Assembly (NCBI RefSeq): GCF_031755915.1
Contig: NC_083389.1
Location: 24,365,001-24,429,000 of the forward strand
Length of the DNA stretch: 64,000 nt
From: Ziziphus jujuba
Taxonomy: Eukaryota; Streptophyta; Magnoliopsida; Rosales; Rhamnaceae
Direction of reading: 5' to 3'
The notes beneath the pieces were generated by a model, which saw nothing but the letters and a program-made list of their open reading frames with translations, was not told the DNA's origin and made no database searches. Positions 33,064-44,513 of this stretch are shown here, one piece after another. Both the position numbers and the translations under genes were made by a program. Positions within the stretch are counted from its first letter, which is position 1. Each line of letters starts with the position of its first letter.

Positions 33064-34357
33064 ATTCAGCATTGGATGCATGGAGTGTCTTGGCTTCATC
33101 TTCAAATTCTTCCTCTCTTTGTTCGGTCTCACACTCACTTTCTTCACTTTCCAACTTAGCTCACCATTGCCTTTTAACACCATGATTCTTCTATTCAGGC
33201 ATTGGCTAGCAATGTGTCCTCGTCCCCGGCACTTAAAACAAATAATTTCTCTAGATCTTGAAGGTTTAGGATTAGATTTTACCTCATTCTTTGGTACTTG
33301 GTCAGATTCGGCTTTGGACTCCCTTTTTGGCTGATTGGTGCTTTATTCTCCCACCTTTGGCTTTAGCTTGTTTTCATAGGTAGGATTTTTTCTCCAACTA
33401 CTTAGAATTGATCTTCTGCTCTTGGAAAAACTCCCAAACCATGAGTCTATACACCTCCTCTTTAATTGATGCTCTAACTTAATAGCCACATGCAACATCT
33501 CCTCCAATTCCACATATTGTTGCAATTCTAGTTGATTGGCTATCTTACTATTCAAACCACCAAGGAATCTTGCCATGGTTGCTTCTCTATCCTCATTCAT
33601 GCTTAACCTCATCATAAGCATCTCCATCTCCTTGTAATAATCCTCCACGGACCTAGTTCCTTGAGATAAAGATTGAAGTCTTTGATGCAGTAACCTATGA
33701 TATTGTGATGCTACGAACTGCTTTCTCATGGCTCCTTTCATTTGTCGCCATGTAGTGATCAAGTCATCACCAACTCCCCTTCGGGTGTTTTGCTCATTGG
33801 TCCACCATTGGAGTGCATAATGATCAAACTCCGTTGCTGCCAACTTCACCTTCTTTGCCTCAGAATAATTATGACAATAAAAAATCATCTCCATTCTCTC
33901 CTCCCATTCCAAATATGCCTCTGGGTTACTTTTTTCACATGAAACGTGGAATGTTTACCTTGATATTCCCTAGATCATCATCTCCATTCCTTGCTAGTTT
34001 CCCACGGATTGGCCTTCCTTGAGGTTCAAAAATTTCATCAAACCCCTCATCCAAGTCATCTCCAAAGTTACTTCCACGGAATTCCTCTCTTGGTCACCCT
34101 CAGCCTCCTCGACCTCGACCTTGACCTCCATGAGCATCTAACCTTATATTTGGTCCTCCTTGTAATGTTTCTATCCTATCCATCCTTTGATCTATGTTAT
34201 CAAATCAGGCATTCACCCGCTGTAATTGTTCCAATATAGCCCTCATGTCCGTTTGCTTAGCGCTCCTCGTAGCTCGGGAACCACCATGGAATCCTACGGA
34301 CTCCTCTTCATTAATTCTTAAAGGTGGATCTCTTCTTCTCACCCTTGAATCTACCAT
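33064..34357 (-). pseudogene. CRL gag pseudogene
   Basis: Minus-strand frame from the ATG at 34357 (MVDSRVRRRDPP). Early stops lie near 34208. The Gag core at 33912-33343 is well kept (YSEAKKVKLAATEF, QWWTNEQ, EDREATMARFLGGLNSKIANQ). A zinc-knuckle region reading CRGRGHIASQC lies near 33240-33200, with an acidic linker (EEEFEDEAKTL) beyond it. The frame then fuses to the LTR-encoded pol tail (LIHSQEHLSIPKDP, 33075-33020). Several frameshifts lie between 34140 and 33912. Confidence 0.78.
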
Positions 34358-35477
34358 GTTAGTATGAATAATGCAAAATAAAATATATTTTCACAAAAAA
34401 AAAAATCACTCTCTCATGTATTTAACTCAATTAAGGTCTTGACACTCGTGTTTGCACACTAGTTTCGACTTTTACGCTCTTTTAAGCTCACACACTCTTG
34501 CCTTTTCCCTCTTAATGAATTATCTCAAAGTTCTAATTAAAACACCCACAAAACAACAATTAGATCACAAGTACGTTTTAATTAAACTTATCAAAAAAAC
34601 AGTAGCAAAAAGTAAGCAATACCGAATGAATTAATAAAACCTAGTTTTCAGCTTTAGAGGCAAAATAAAGCAACATAATAAGGAAAATTTCAGAATTAGC
34701 AAGAACTAGACCAGATGGTAAGAGATTAAGGATTCAAGAATAAAATTTAGAAAAAGGAATTTTAAACACGATCAAGAATCAAATTGAACAAAAATATTAG
34801 AATATTGTTGGTTGTTGTCCTTGTAATTCAAGTTTTGTACCAATTCCCTTAACTAATTTTAATCCAAATAATTTAAACACCCAAAATTAAAATATCCAAC
34901 AACAAAAATAACTCTCCAACAACTCCAAAGAATAAACAAATATGCAACAATTCAGCAGCTCCAATAATTTCCAGCAAACAAATCAAATTCCAATAAACCG
35001 ATTTTTTTTTTTAATTCGGCTTTTCTTCTTCTTCTTTTCTTTTTTTTTTTTTCATTCACAGAACATAAAAAAATTGTAGTAGCAAGAATCAACACCTAAA
35101 TTGCAATTCCAACACCAACTAATCACCAAACCCGTGACCTCCAACAAAATACAAAAGTGCAGTTTTTTTTTTTTTTTTATAACTCTATTTGGCTTTTTTT
35201 TTTCTTTTTTTGAATATATGAATGCAAATATTTAAGACCAAAATAGTAAATTAAAATAAAGAAAAAACCAAAATGAACAAGAACAATGATGAAAAACAAC
35301 CGACAAACTAGGAAACAAAAATAAAATAAAACTAGGAAATCCTAATTCAACTAGGAATGAATTTATTTTTTTCTCAAATATGCAAAACGTGTATAATGAG
35401 AGAAGCAACCTGAACCTAATGCTAAAATTGCATATTAACATAAAAACAAACAAAGCAAACAAAGATAGATCAAAATT
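34358..35477 (-). other. CRL leader
   Basis: Non-coding leader with long T/A homopolymers (35004-35014, 35039-35053, 35164-35180, 35196-35212). Its overall plan resembles the CRM leader. Confidence 0.6.
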
Positions 35478-35478
35478 C

Positions 35479-35490
35479 GGCTCTGATACC
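35479..35490 (-). other. CRL primer-binding site, tRNA-iMet type
   Basis: Reverse complement TGGTATCAGAGC, 3 bp from the LTR at 35494. Confidence 0.83.
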
Positions 35491-35493
35491 AAA

Positions 35494-36594
35494 TGATACG
35501 AACCTAGGATAACTTTCTCCTAAACCCGTATTATATTAGCCCAGATCTAATTATATTCAAGTTCTAGTGGTCACCTTAACTCCTAACCAACCTATAATTA
35601 GACACCTTATTATATAATGAAGACGCCACAATAGGTAATGGAAATCCTATGAATATGTTAAAACTAAAACACTCATTCACTAATGGTGTTTTAGGTGTTC
35701 AAAAGAATAAAGAGAATTCAATCTCACAAATAATTTTCTGTATAAAATTCAAGCTTGATTTCTCATTGAAAATAAGCCTTTAAATAGGCTTTGAATGAAC
35801 AAAACAAAATCCTAAAAGGATCAGGAAATTTCGGCCAATATAGAATCCAATTAGGAAATTGCCTAATTTCACATCCTTTCTTAATCTAATTTGGATTAAT
35901 TAATTCCCTTATTTTGAATTGGGAATTAATGAATTTACAATGAAAATAACAAAATAATAACCTTCCTGAACTTATTCGTCCAGCAAATAAATAAATAAAA
36001 ACCCAAAGTAAAGGTAATTACCTAAAACGAAAAGTAGAAATCAAATTAGGAAACTAAAATACTAGCTTTTTGACTAAGTTAACTTTGATCAATCTTTGAT
36101 CAACTTGAGCTCCAAATCATCTTCTATATGCTTTGTAAGATGCCAAATAAGATTATTATGGAGTCCCACACGTTGCCCATGCTTGGAGGAAAGAGAAAAA
36201 GCCAACTCAGTAAAATACAATAAAGCCAGCAAGCAATACAGCAATTTTCAGCCAAATTTTGAAGCTGTCCGTACAAGTCCGTACAAGTTGGTTTTACTTC
36301 TGCCTTGACTTGTTTCCATGGCCGCTTAGTGATATTTATTGAATCCATAACGTGTTGGAACCATTTCCTATTGCCTGGACTCTATAAATGCACCAAAATC
36401 GCTATTCGGGTCCATATCGGCTTCCACCACTTGTATGCCCAAAACAGATCTTGGATCTTTAGGTATGGACAAGTGCTCTTGAGAATGAATTATCCCCTGG
36501 ATAAAGCCAGCAAAGTTGTCCCTAAACCTCTTAGCTTATCGAGTCAGCAACCCAGCGGGTTGTTGGTTGTGCGAGCACGGACGGATTCGCATCA
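35494..36594 (-). repeat. CRL 5' LTR (about 1.1 kb)
   Basis: Complete LTR. On the minus strand it begins TGATGCGAATCCG and encodes a pol-tail remnant (AKRFRDNFAGFIQG, then HLSIPKDP), so this family too carries pol sequence in its LTR. TTTAAATAGGC lies at 35779-35789. There is a short local duplication GTCCGTACAA near 36268-36287. Confidence 0.82.
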
Positions 36595-37601
36595 GAAAAT
36601 ATGCAACTTTGCTGGTTTTTGCAATTCTTGGAATTATAACCAAGATCTACAGGCAGCAAATTATAACAAAAATATATATATACACGAAACACCTAAGCTC
36701 TTGGCTAAATGAAAATATTGAAACTTAACAAAAATCCATATATCTATGAAACACCTAAGCTCTTGGCTAAATGAACATATTGAAACTTAGGTATTCAATT
36801 AGAAGATTAATGGATTTTCTTAGAGTTCTATTGATTCCATATGGATTTTATCATAATCCTATATAGAGTTTAATAGAGTTTGTGGGATTTATATTATAGA
36901 TTTTTATGGAATTCTAATGATTTAAAATTTTTTTTTTCATATAACTTATTTTACTATTTTGGTGAATAATATAATTTATTTTAGTAGTACCGTGAGCATA
37001 GTTTTTTTAATTATTTTTATATATTCATTTTTTATTATACCATAAACATTGTTAAACATTTATGATATCAGATAAATTGATAAATATTAATAAATAGTTA
37101 AACAACATATACATGAATAAATGAAAAATAGAAAGAAAAAAAATACTAAGATGAATTAAAACAAAATTAGATGGAACAGTTACATTAATGAATAATGTGG
37201 GTATTAATTTTCGTTGTCCTTTGATCAAAAGATTTTAGATTGGATTGGGGCTTTCTACAATGGGAATCTTCTTTTTTATATGTTTTACATATGTTCAAAA
37301 AGTTAAATCAAACTTTTATTAAATAAAATTAAACCAATTACTTTTTCTTGTACGTGGACCATAATTTACTAATTTAGGGGATGTACTCTTCTTTTGCCAA
37401 GAAAAAAAACATCCGTGACTAGATACAAAGAACACATATAAGAAAAAAGCAGAAAAAATTGAATCATATTCAGAAGCCTACATCAAGCAAGGAAGCACGT
37501 GGAGAAAGCCTTAGGTTCGACCATCCGTTCTTCCCATTCTTTGTTCTGTCTCAAGGCAAGGGGTCTCATTTGGTGTTCTAAAATCTGGTGGAATCTGTGG
37601 G
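36595..37601. other. unassigned AT-rich DNA right of CRL
   Basis: No recognisable gene. It contains a tandem duplication (36684-36789) and a run of GGATTTT/ATGGATTTT-type motifs near 36812-36910. It ends GAATCTGTGGG at the Athila-2 LTR. Confidence 0.5.
36684..36789. repeat. tandem duplication, about 62-bp period
   Basis: GAAACACCTAAGCTCTTGGC begins at 36687 and again at 36749, followed in both by TAAATGAANATATTGAAACTTA-like sequence. Confidence 0.75.
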
Positions 37602-39338
37602 TGTTATGTCTAAAATATTGATGATTTTAGGCCATATTTATAGCTTAATATTTGTTAGTTTGTGTTAATTTGTTATGGAAATATACTTAATTATGTATTT
37701 TTCTTAATCTAGGTGAAAGAGGAAGAATTTTAAGAAAACAACCATAAAGATGGATTCCTTGGGTCGAATTATGGTGGGAAGCAAGATTCGAGCTCGAACG
37801 GACTAAGCATTAAAAAGATTCCAAAAAAGATACCTTGAAGATTCCATAAAGATTCTATTGAGAATTTCTTGGTGGAAGTGGATGTCATATGAATCATCAC
37901 AATCTGAGGATTTCAAATGTCTCGTTATTTTTGGATTTCGAGGTGCGAGCAAAGAGTTATCATCATTTAAAGTTTAGAATTTATAAAAAATAATATTCTA
38001 GTTAAATCTCCACCATTGATCAAAAGAGGGAATCAAGGCAATTTGAGGGCCAAGATAAAAACAAGTGGCAATAATTGGTTAATTTATCATTAATGAGGCA
38101 CATGTCATGTCACATGCTTCATTAAGGGTAAATTAGACTAATTAACTATTTTTTAGGAGGAATTAGATAAAAGGAAAGTAGTAGAGACCAAGTAAGATAC
38201 AATTTCCTTTTTACACATGAAATTCGTCCAACCCTTTTCATGCCCTAAAAAAGGTATCTTCCAAGACTCCCACATTGAAAATAAAGAGAGAAAAAGATTC
38301 CCAAGGCCCTATATATATAGCCCCCACTACATTGAAGGAAGATAGACAAGTTTAGAGAGTTATTTAAGAGCTTTTAGGAGGCTTAAATAGAAACAAACCA
38401 AATTTTGGGAGTTTCTAAGGTTCTCTTAAGGGTTCTAGGGTTTTAAAGTTTTAGGGTTTTAGAAGATCAATTGGAGAGCTTGGAAGAGGCAGAGAGATGT
38501 GGGCTTGCTTGGAGAAGAAGGCTACGACTTTGAGAGCTCTTGGAGGAGAATTTCTTCAATAGTTTTTATTCTCTTTTCCTTTCTCTTTAATTGTGAATCT
38601 TATTATTTTTAATAATTATGGATGTTGAAATTATTTTTACCATGAACTAATTTTCATAGCTAGGGCTATGATGTAGCCCTAACTATGAAGGTTTAATTAT
38701 TTTAATATATGTTGAGTTTTATTTAATTAGTAATATGTTTTGTTAATAAATCATTGGTATACTTAATGCTTTCATAGGCCGGAAGGAATGAATGATTTTA
38801 ATAATATTTGAGCTTAGAAAAGGATAATATTATGGATCTCCAATGATTTACATGAATGCATAATTGATTGGAAAATAGTTATGTCTCATGCCATATTATT
38901 TGCTTAATCTATGCTTGATGAATTTGCATGATTTAATTTATAGGCCGGAAGGAATAAATTAGGTTATGTGAATATTATCAATTGTGAGTGGAAACTACTT
39001 TTGATTAATTTTGTGATTAAGTATGGTTAACAAAATTACTAGTTAATTAAATTCACATATTTAAGTAATTAAATTGGAATAGTTAGTGGTGAAATCAAAT
39101 GCCCTAGTATTCATAATTATTCTCTCTCTTACTTGAAATTTATCTAATTTTAATTGATTGCTTTTGTTTAATTTAGTTTATTTAGTTTTCAATTGCCATC
39201 TTAAATTTTCGTTCAAATATTATCAAAACCTAATTAACTTTGGTACTTAATACTTAATCCCTTGGGTACGACAACCCTATTTTTCCACTTTATTACTTGA
39301 AAACGATTCGTGCACTTGCGAGTTAATTTTACACATCA
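37602..39338 (+). repeat. Athila-2 5' LTR, full length (1737 bp)
   Basis: TGTTATGTC to ACACATCA. Same length as the solo LTR at 60963-62699. It includes a hairpin AGGGCTA-TGATG-TAGCCCT (38662-38680) and two copies of ATAGGCCGGAAGGAAT (38774-38789 and 38940-38955), all lost from the Athila-1 5' LTR. Confidence 0.9.
38310..38320 (+). promoter_or_regulatory. putative TATA box of Athila-2
   Basis: TATATATATAG followed by CCCCCAC, conserved across the Athila LTRs. Confidence 0.5.
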
Positions 39339-39344
39339 AGTTTT

Positions 39345-39362
39345 TGGCGCCGTTGCCGGGGA
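39345..39362 (+). other. primer-binding site, tRNA-Asp type (Athila-2)
   Basis: TGGCGCCGTTGCCGGGGA, a perfect 18-base match to the tRNA-Asp 3' end as used by Athila-type elements. Confidence 0.9.
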
Positions 39363-39824
39363 TTAAGGCATTAATATTAATTCGGATTGGGTTTAGTAGT
39401 GCTTTGAACATTGTTTTCTTATTTTAAATTTTTATATTTGTTTCTTAATTTTGGTTTTAGTGTTGCATGCTAGGGTTTTAATTTTTTTTATTTTTTTTTA
39501 TTTGTTTGGTTGAATAAGATTAGGTTTAGCTTACTTTTAGTTGAAATTTTAGTTTGGCATAATTGTTTACTTTAAAAGCATACCTCACAAAAGGGTTTAA
39601 TTTTTTTGCATTCTTTTCGTTTGGTTCATTATTTCCTAGAGTTATTTTCATTTATCTTTTAGTTAAGTGTTAGTTTGTTTTTCTTTATCGCTAATTGATT
39701 TTAATTGTTAGATAGTTAGCAACATTAGAATTCTAATAAATTTTTTTTTCTTTCTTGTTTAATTTTCTAATTTTCTTTCTAATTTATTTTCCGTGCTCTC
39801 TTTTTTAGGAATTAGGTGTTGTGT

Positions 39825-42800
39825 ATGAGTCATAGTGGTGATCAAGAGTTAAAGGAGGAAGTTGACTTAGAAAATAAACCAGCACCTAGAAAACAAGCCA
39901 TAAGGGGTACTTGGGTACGTATAGACCAAGGAACTCAAGAAGGTGCAATGGCCAACCAAAGAGAAGATGATTTGCCCATATGCGAGTATGCTGCTCACAA
40001 GAAAGTTGGTGATTTGTCTTGCATAAGGAGACCACCCATTGAAGCAAACAATTTTAAAATTGAAGCATCTACTACTTCTTTGCTTAATAATGTTCAATTT
40101 TGTGGTTTGCCTCATGAAGATCCAAACATGCATATTTCTAGTTTTCTTCAATTGTGTGATATGTCTAAACAAAATGGTGTTTCTGATGATGCTTTTCGAT
40201 TAAGACTTTTTCCTTGGTCTCTTAGAGACAAGGCAAAAGTGTGGTTAAATTCTTTACCTGCAGGTACTATCACTACATGGGATGCTATGGAGGCAAAATT
40301 CCTAGACAAATTTTTTCCTCCATCAAAGACCGCAAAATTGAAAAGTGATATAAACAATTTTTGTCAATGGGACCAAGAGACTTTGTATGATGCATGGGAG
40401 CGCTTCAAGGAACTATTAAGAAGATGCCCACACCATGGTTTTCCAACATGGATACAGGTACAGATTTTCTATAATGGTCTAGATTATGGTAACAAACAAT
40501 TGGTAGATGCAGCTGCAGGAGGTTCTTTAATGAAGAAGAGGCAATCAGAAGCATTTGAATTAATTGAAGAGATGGCCCATAATAACTACCAATATCCAAG
40601 TGAGAGGAGACTAAATGGAAGAAGTCAAGTAAAGGCCGTGGAAGACGTTGATATTAACAACTTAGGAGCTCAACTTGCAACCCAATTCATGAAGACCTTG
40701 AACACTCAATTTGGTCAAATAGGGGTGAATTCTATCCAATCTACTAATAATTTTTTATTTTGTGATTTATGTGGTGCTCATGATCATAAGAGTGTGGATT
40801 GCCAAGTTGGAAATCCCTTTGCTTCTGATGATGTTAATTTTGTAGGGAACTTCCAAAAGCAACAAAACAATCCATATTCTAACACATATAATCCAGGATG
40901 GAGGAACCACCCAAATTTTTCATGGTCTAACAACAACCAGCAAGGGTCTAATCAAGGACAAAGTGGAGGGTTTCAAAAACAACAATTCCAATCTCCATTC
41001 TACCAAAAGCCGCAACTTGCACATCAAAATCAAAATTCTTCTCAAGCTCAAACTCAATTTTCTTCACTTCAACAATCTTTGCAAGAGTTATCTAATAGTA
41101 CTAATTCTTTCATGCAGAGAACTGAGCAACAATTGACAAACCATAGTCAAATGTTCAACAACCAAATCGCTGCAATCAAAAGCTTGGAGAACCAAATAGG
41201 TCAATTAGCAACTCAATTCCAAAGAAGTCAAGGAACTTTGCCAAGCCAAACGGAGAAGAACCCAAAGGAGCAGGTTCAAGCCATTACATTAAGAAGTGGA
41301 AAGCAAGTAGCCGAGCCTAAAGAAAGTGACAAAGGGATGGTAATTCTTGATGATGAAGATGAAGAGAGCCCTATAGACTCAACATCACACTTGGTCACAC
41401 ATGACAACTCAAAATCAAATGTGGAGCATAAGGAGGCTTATAGGAGAAAAGATGAAGGTTTAAGTGATGCCATGAAGTCTCCACCAACAAAGTACATACC
41501 ACCACATGGAAGAGAGGCCGAGAGCTCACCAACTGGATCAAAGAAAGTTGAACCAGCACCTTACCTAACCAAACCTATTGACAAGCACAACGAAAATGAG
41601 GAGAAGAATCAAGCCTACAAGAAAACCCCACCTCCACCTTTCCCATCTAGGTTTAGGAATGCAAAGTTAGATAATCAATTTAAAAAGTTTCTTGATGTAT
41701 TTAAGCAATTGCATGTAAATATCCCTTTCATAGATGCCTTAGAACAAATGCCTTCCTATGTTAAGTTTTTGAAGGAGATATTGTCAAACAAGAGGAGGTG
41801 GGAGAATTATGAGTTAGTAGCTTTGAGTGAGGAGAGTAGTGCTAGGTTACACCATAGGATTCCACCCAAGTTAAAAGATCCAGGAAGCTTTGATATCCCG
41901 TGTAACATTGGACATTATAATTTTATGGCTCTTTGTGATTTAGGTGCTAGCATTAATTTGATGCCATATAGCATTTACAGGAAGCTTGGAGTGGGAGATG
42001 TGAAGCCTACCACAGTGACTCTTCAAATGGCAGATCGAAGCATAAAAAGGCCAAGGGGAATATTGGAGGATGTACTTGTAAAAGTAAACAAGTTCATATT
42101 CCCTGCAGACTTTGTGATACTTGATATGGAGGAAGATGACAACATTCCAATCATTCTTGGAAGACCATTTCTTGCAACCGGACGTGCCCTAATTGATGTA
42201 CAACAAAGGCAAGTAACCCTTAGAGTACTCAATGAGGAGGTAAGTTTTCAAATCCCTAATGTTGTTAAATTTCCTAATCTTGATGAAATTTCTTGCTGCT
42301 TTCTTGTTGATGCATGTGATGAATTGGTAAATGATATGGCAAAGGAAAGTAATTTAGATCCCTTAGGATTGAGTGAGTTATTTGAACCATGTACAGAAGA
42401 AGAAAAACATGAGTGTAACATCATAGATATAGCCACCCACTGTGAGGTAGATTATGTTGGAAAGTTTGAGGATTTAGGTGAGAGTGGACCTAGAAAGATA
42501 CCGAGTGTGGAGCACCCACCTATAATTGATTTGAAGCCACTACCTAGTCATTTAAAATATGCTTTTCTAGGATTTAATAATACCCTGCCGGTAATAATTT
42601 CATCCACCCTTAGTGAGGACCAAGAAGCCAAACTTTTAGAAGTTTTAAGAGAACATAAAACTGCACTAGGTTGGACTATAGCTGATATTAAGGGTATTAG
42701 CCCCTCTATTTGTATGCACAAAATACTTATGGAGGAAGACCATAAACCAACTGTAGAACATCAAAGGAGGCTTAATCCTAATCTTAAGAAAGTGGTTCAT

Positions 42801-44513
42801 GGTGAGATTTTAAAGCTTTTAGATGCCGGGATTATCTATCCTATTTCGGATAGTGATTGGGTAAGTCCTATTCAAGTAGTTCCTAAGAAAGGTGGGATGA
42901 CTGTGCAAGAGAATGATAAGAGTGAGCTTATTCCTACTAGGTTAGTTACTGGGTGGAGAGTGTGCATTGATTATAGGAAGCTTAATAAGGCCACTAGAAA
43001 AGACCATTTTCCTTTGCCATTCATTGATCAAATGTTAGAAAGGTTAGCCGGTAAGGAATATTATTGTTTTCTAGATGGTTATAGCGGTTACAATCAAATA
43101 GCTATTGCCCCTGATGATCAAGAAAAGACTACTTTTACTTGTCCTTATGGAACTTTTGCCTATAGAAGGATGCCTTTTGGTTTATGCAATGCACCTGCAA
43201 CCTTTCAAAGGTGTATGATGTCCATCTTTTCGGATATGGTAGAAGATATCATTGAAATCTTTATGGATGATTTTAGTGTATTTGGTGATTCTTTTATCTC
43301 TTGCTTGCAAAATTTATCTAGGGTTCTTCTAAGGTGTAAAGAAATGAATCTTGTGCTTAATTGGGAAAAATGTCACTTTATGGTTCAAGAGGGCATAGTT
43401 TTAGGTCATAAGATTTCTAAAAGGGGAATTGAGGTAGATAAAGCTAAAATAGAAGTTATAGAGAAATTGCCTCCACCGACTTCAATAAAAGGTATTAGGA
43501 GTTTTCTTGGGCATGCGGGCTTTTATAGGAGATTTATTAAGGATTTTTCCAAGATAACTAAACCTCTTTGTAACTTGTTGAATAAAGATGTTCCCTTTGT
43601 TTTTGATGATGAATGCATGCATGCTTTTAATCTTTTGAAAGAAAAATTAATATGTGCTCCCATTATGTGTACTCCTAATTGGAATCTACCTTTTGAAATT
43701 ATGTGTGATGCTAGTGATTATGCTATAGGAGCTGTTTTGGGACAAAGGAAAGATAAAAAACTGCATGTTATTTATTATGCTTCTAGAACTTTGAATGATG
43801 CTCAACTTAATTATGCTACTACTGAGAAAGAGATGCTTGCCATTGTCTTTGCTTTTGATAAGTTTAGAGCATATTTGTTAGGTTCTAAGACCATTGTCTA
43901 TACCGATCATAGTGCAATTAAGTACCTCATGAGTAAGAAAGAGTCTAAACCTAGGTTAATTAGATGGGTTTTGTTACTTCAAGAGTTTGACTTAGAAATT
44001 TTGGATAAAAAAGGAGTAGAAAACCTAGTAGCTGATCACTTGTCTAGGTTGGAATTGAGTGAGGAAAAAGAAGAAAGAGATATAGAAGAGTGTTTTCCAG
44101 ATGAGAAAGTGTTTAAGGTTGATGGTATGTTTGATGTACCTTGGTATGCTGACATTGTTAATTATTTGGTTACTAATGTTATGCCGCCTAGTTTGGAAAA
44201 ACCATATGAAAAGCATAAGTTTCTTAAGGAAAGTAGGTATTACTTTTGGGATGACCCCTATCTTTTTAAGAAGTGTGCCGATGGTATAATTAGGAGGTGT
44301 GTTGCTAGAGAAGAGACAATGTCCATTATTAAAAGTTGTCATTCTAGTGAGTATGGGGGGCATTTTGGGACTAGAAAAACCATAGCAAAAATTTTAAATT
44401 CTGGATTTTATTGGCCATCTATGTTTAAAGATACTAATATTTATGTGCAAGGGTGTGATAGGTGCCAGAGAACCGGGAACATATCAAGGAAGAAAAAGAA
44501 CCATGAAGATTGA
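39825..44513 (+). CDS. Athila-2 gag-pol polyprotein, open but truncated in integrase
   Basis: Uninterrupted frame of 1,562 codons from the ATG at 39825. An in-frame GTG at 39816 is not needed, and the ATG is shared with Athila-1. Gag occupies roughly residues 1-600 with a CX2CX4HX4C knuckle at about 313-326 (CDLCGAHDHKSVDC). Protease has DLGA near 705, where the usual motif is DSGA or DTGA. RT spans about 1040-1210 with CIDYRKLN and FMDDFSVFG (Asp pair near 1147). RNase H runs from about 1293 ([13 protein letters not shown]) through TDHSAIKY. The integrase zinc domain is complete (H-H in HSSEYGGHFG, C-C in CDRCQR near 1543). The last residues (KKNHED) come from flanking DNA, so the DDE core is absent. 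In the cell the family makes capsid, protease and reverse transcriptase from one precursor; this copy could at most supply those in trans. Whether it is expressed is unknown. Confidence 0.87.
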   Translation: MSHSGDQELKEEVDLENKPAPRKQAIRGTWVRIDQGTQEGAMANQREDDLPICEYAAHKKVGDLSCIRRPPIEANNFKIEASTTSLLNNVQFCGLPHEDPNMHISSFLQLCDMSKQNGVSDDAFRLRLFPWSLRDKAKVWLNSLPAGTITTWDAMEAKFLDKFFPPSKTAKLKSDINNFCQWDQETLYDAWERFKELLRRCPHHGFPTWIQVQIFYNGLDYGNKQLVDAAAGGSLMKKRQSEAFELIEEMAHNNYQYPSERRLNGRSQVKAVEDVDINNLGAQLATQFMKTLNTQFGQIGVNSIQSTNNFLFCDLCGAHDHKSVDCQVGNPFASDDVNFVGNFQKQQNNPYSNTYNPGWRNHPNFSWSNNNQQGSNQGQSGGFQKQQFQSPFYQKPQLAHQNQNSSQAQTQFSSLQQSLQELSNSTNSFMQRTEQQLTNHSQMFNNQIAAIKSLENQIGQLATQFQRSQGTLPSQTEKNPKEQVQAITLRSGKQVAEPKESDKGMVILDDEDEESPIDSTSHLVTHDNSKSNVEHKEAYRRKDEGLSDAMKSPPTKYIPPHGREAESSPTGSKKVEPAPYLTKPIDKHNENEEKNQAYKKTPPPPFPSRFRNAKLDNQFKKFLDVFKQLHVNIPFIDALEQMPSYVKFLKEILSNKRRWENYELVALSEESSARLHHRIPPKLKDPGSFDIPCNIGHYNFMALCDLGASINLMPYSIYRKLGVGDVKPTTVTLQMADRSIKRPRGILEDVLVKVNKFIFPADFVILDMEEDDNIPIILGRPFLATGRALIDVQQRQVTLRVLNEEVSFQIPNVVKFPNLDEISCCFLVDACDELVNDMAKESNLDPLGLSELFEPCTEEEKHECNIIDIATHCEVDYVGKFEDLGESGPRKIPSVEHPPIIDLKPLPSHLKYAFLGFNNTLPVIISSTLSEDQEAKLLEVLREHKTALGWTIADIKGISPSICMHKILMEEDHKPTVEHQRRLNPNLKKVVHGEILKLLDAGIIYPISDSDWVSPIQVVPKKGGMTVQENDKSELIPTRLVTGWRVCIDYRKLNKATRKDHFPLPFIDQMLERLAGKEYYCFLDGYSGYNQIAIAPDDQEKTTFTCPYGTFAYRRMPFGLCNAPATFQRCMMSIFSDMVEDIIEIFMDDFSVFGDSFISCLQNLSRVLLRCKEMNLVLNWEKCHFMVQEGIVLGHKISKRGIEVDKAKIEVIEKLPPPTSIKGIRSFLGHAGFYRRFIKDFSKITKPLCNLLNKDVPFVFDDECMHAFNLLKEKLICAPIMCTPNWNLPFEIMCDASDYAIGAVLGQRKDKKLHVIYYASRTLNDAQLNYATTEKEMLAIVFAFDKFRAYLLGSKTIVYTDHSAIKYLMSKKESKPRLIRWVLLLQEFDLEILDKKGVENLVADHLSRLELSEEKEERDIEECFPDEKVFKVDGMFDVPWYADIVNYLVTNVMPPSLEKPYEKHKFLKESRYYFWDDPYLFKKCADGIIRRCVAREETMSIIKSCHSSEYGGHFGTRKTIAKILNSGFYWPSMFKDTNIYVQGCDRCQRTGNISRKKKNHED

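Larger units (their letters stand above)
32123..36594 (-). mobile_element. CRL: CRM-related chromovirus remnant with gag only
   Basis: Minus-strand element starting TGATATGAAC on the left and ending CGCATCA on the right. The flanks GAAAG (32118-32122) and GAAAA (36595-36599) fit a 5-bp duplication with one mismatch. It has an iMet primer site. Protease, RT, RNase H and integrase are missing: the gag end joins directly to the middle of the 3' LTR. The LTRs share the promoter-like TTTAAATAGGC with the CRM family but are otherwise a different family. Confidence 0.82.
37602..44494 (+). mobile_element. Athila-2: Athila-type Ty3/gypsy retrotransposon, 3' truncated
   Basis: A full 1737-bp 5' LTR, perfect tRNA-Asp primer site and an open gag-pol match Athila-1 closely up to ACATATCAAGGAAGAA (44494), where unrelated DNA begins. 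No integrase core, purine tract or 3' LTR follows, so no target duplication can be checked (left flank GTGGG). Confidence 0.9.

Noticed and set aside
36812..36910. Possible MITE or DNA-transposon end (GGATTTT-rich stretch)
   Set aside because: No terminal inverted repeat pair or target duplication could be identified.
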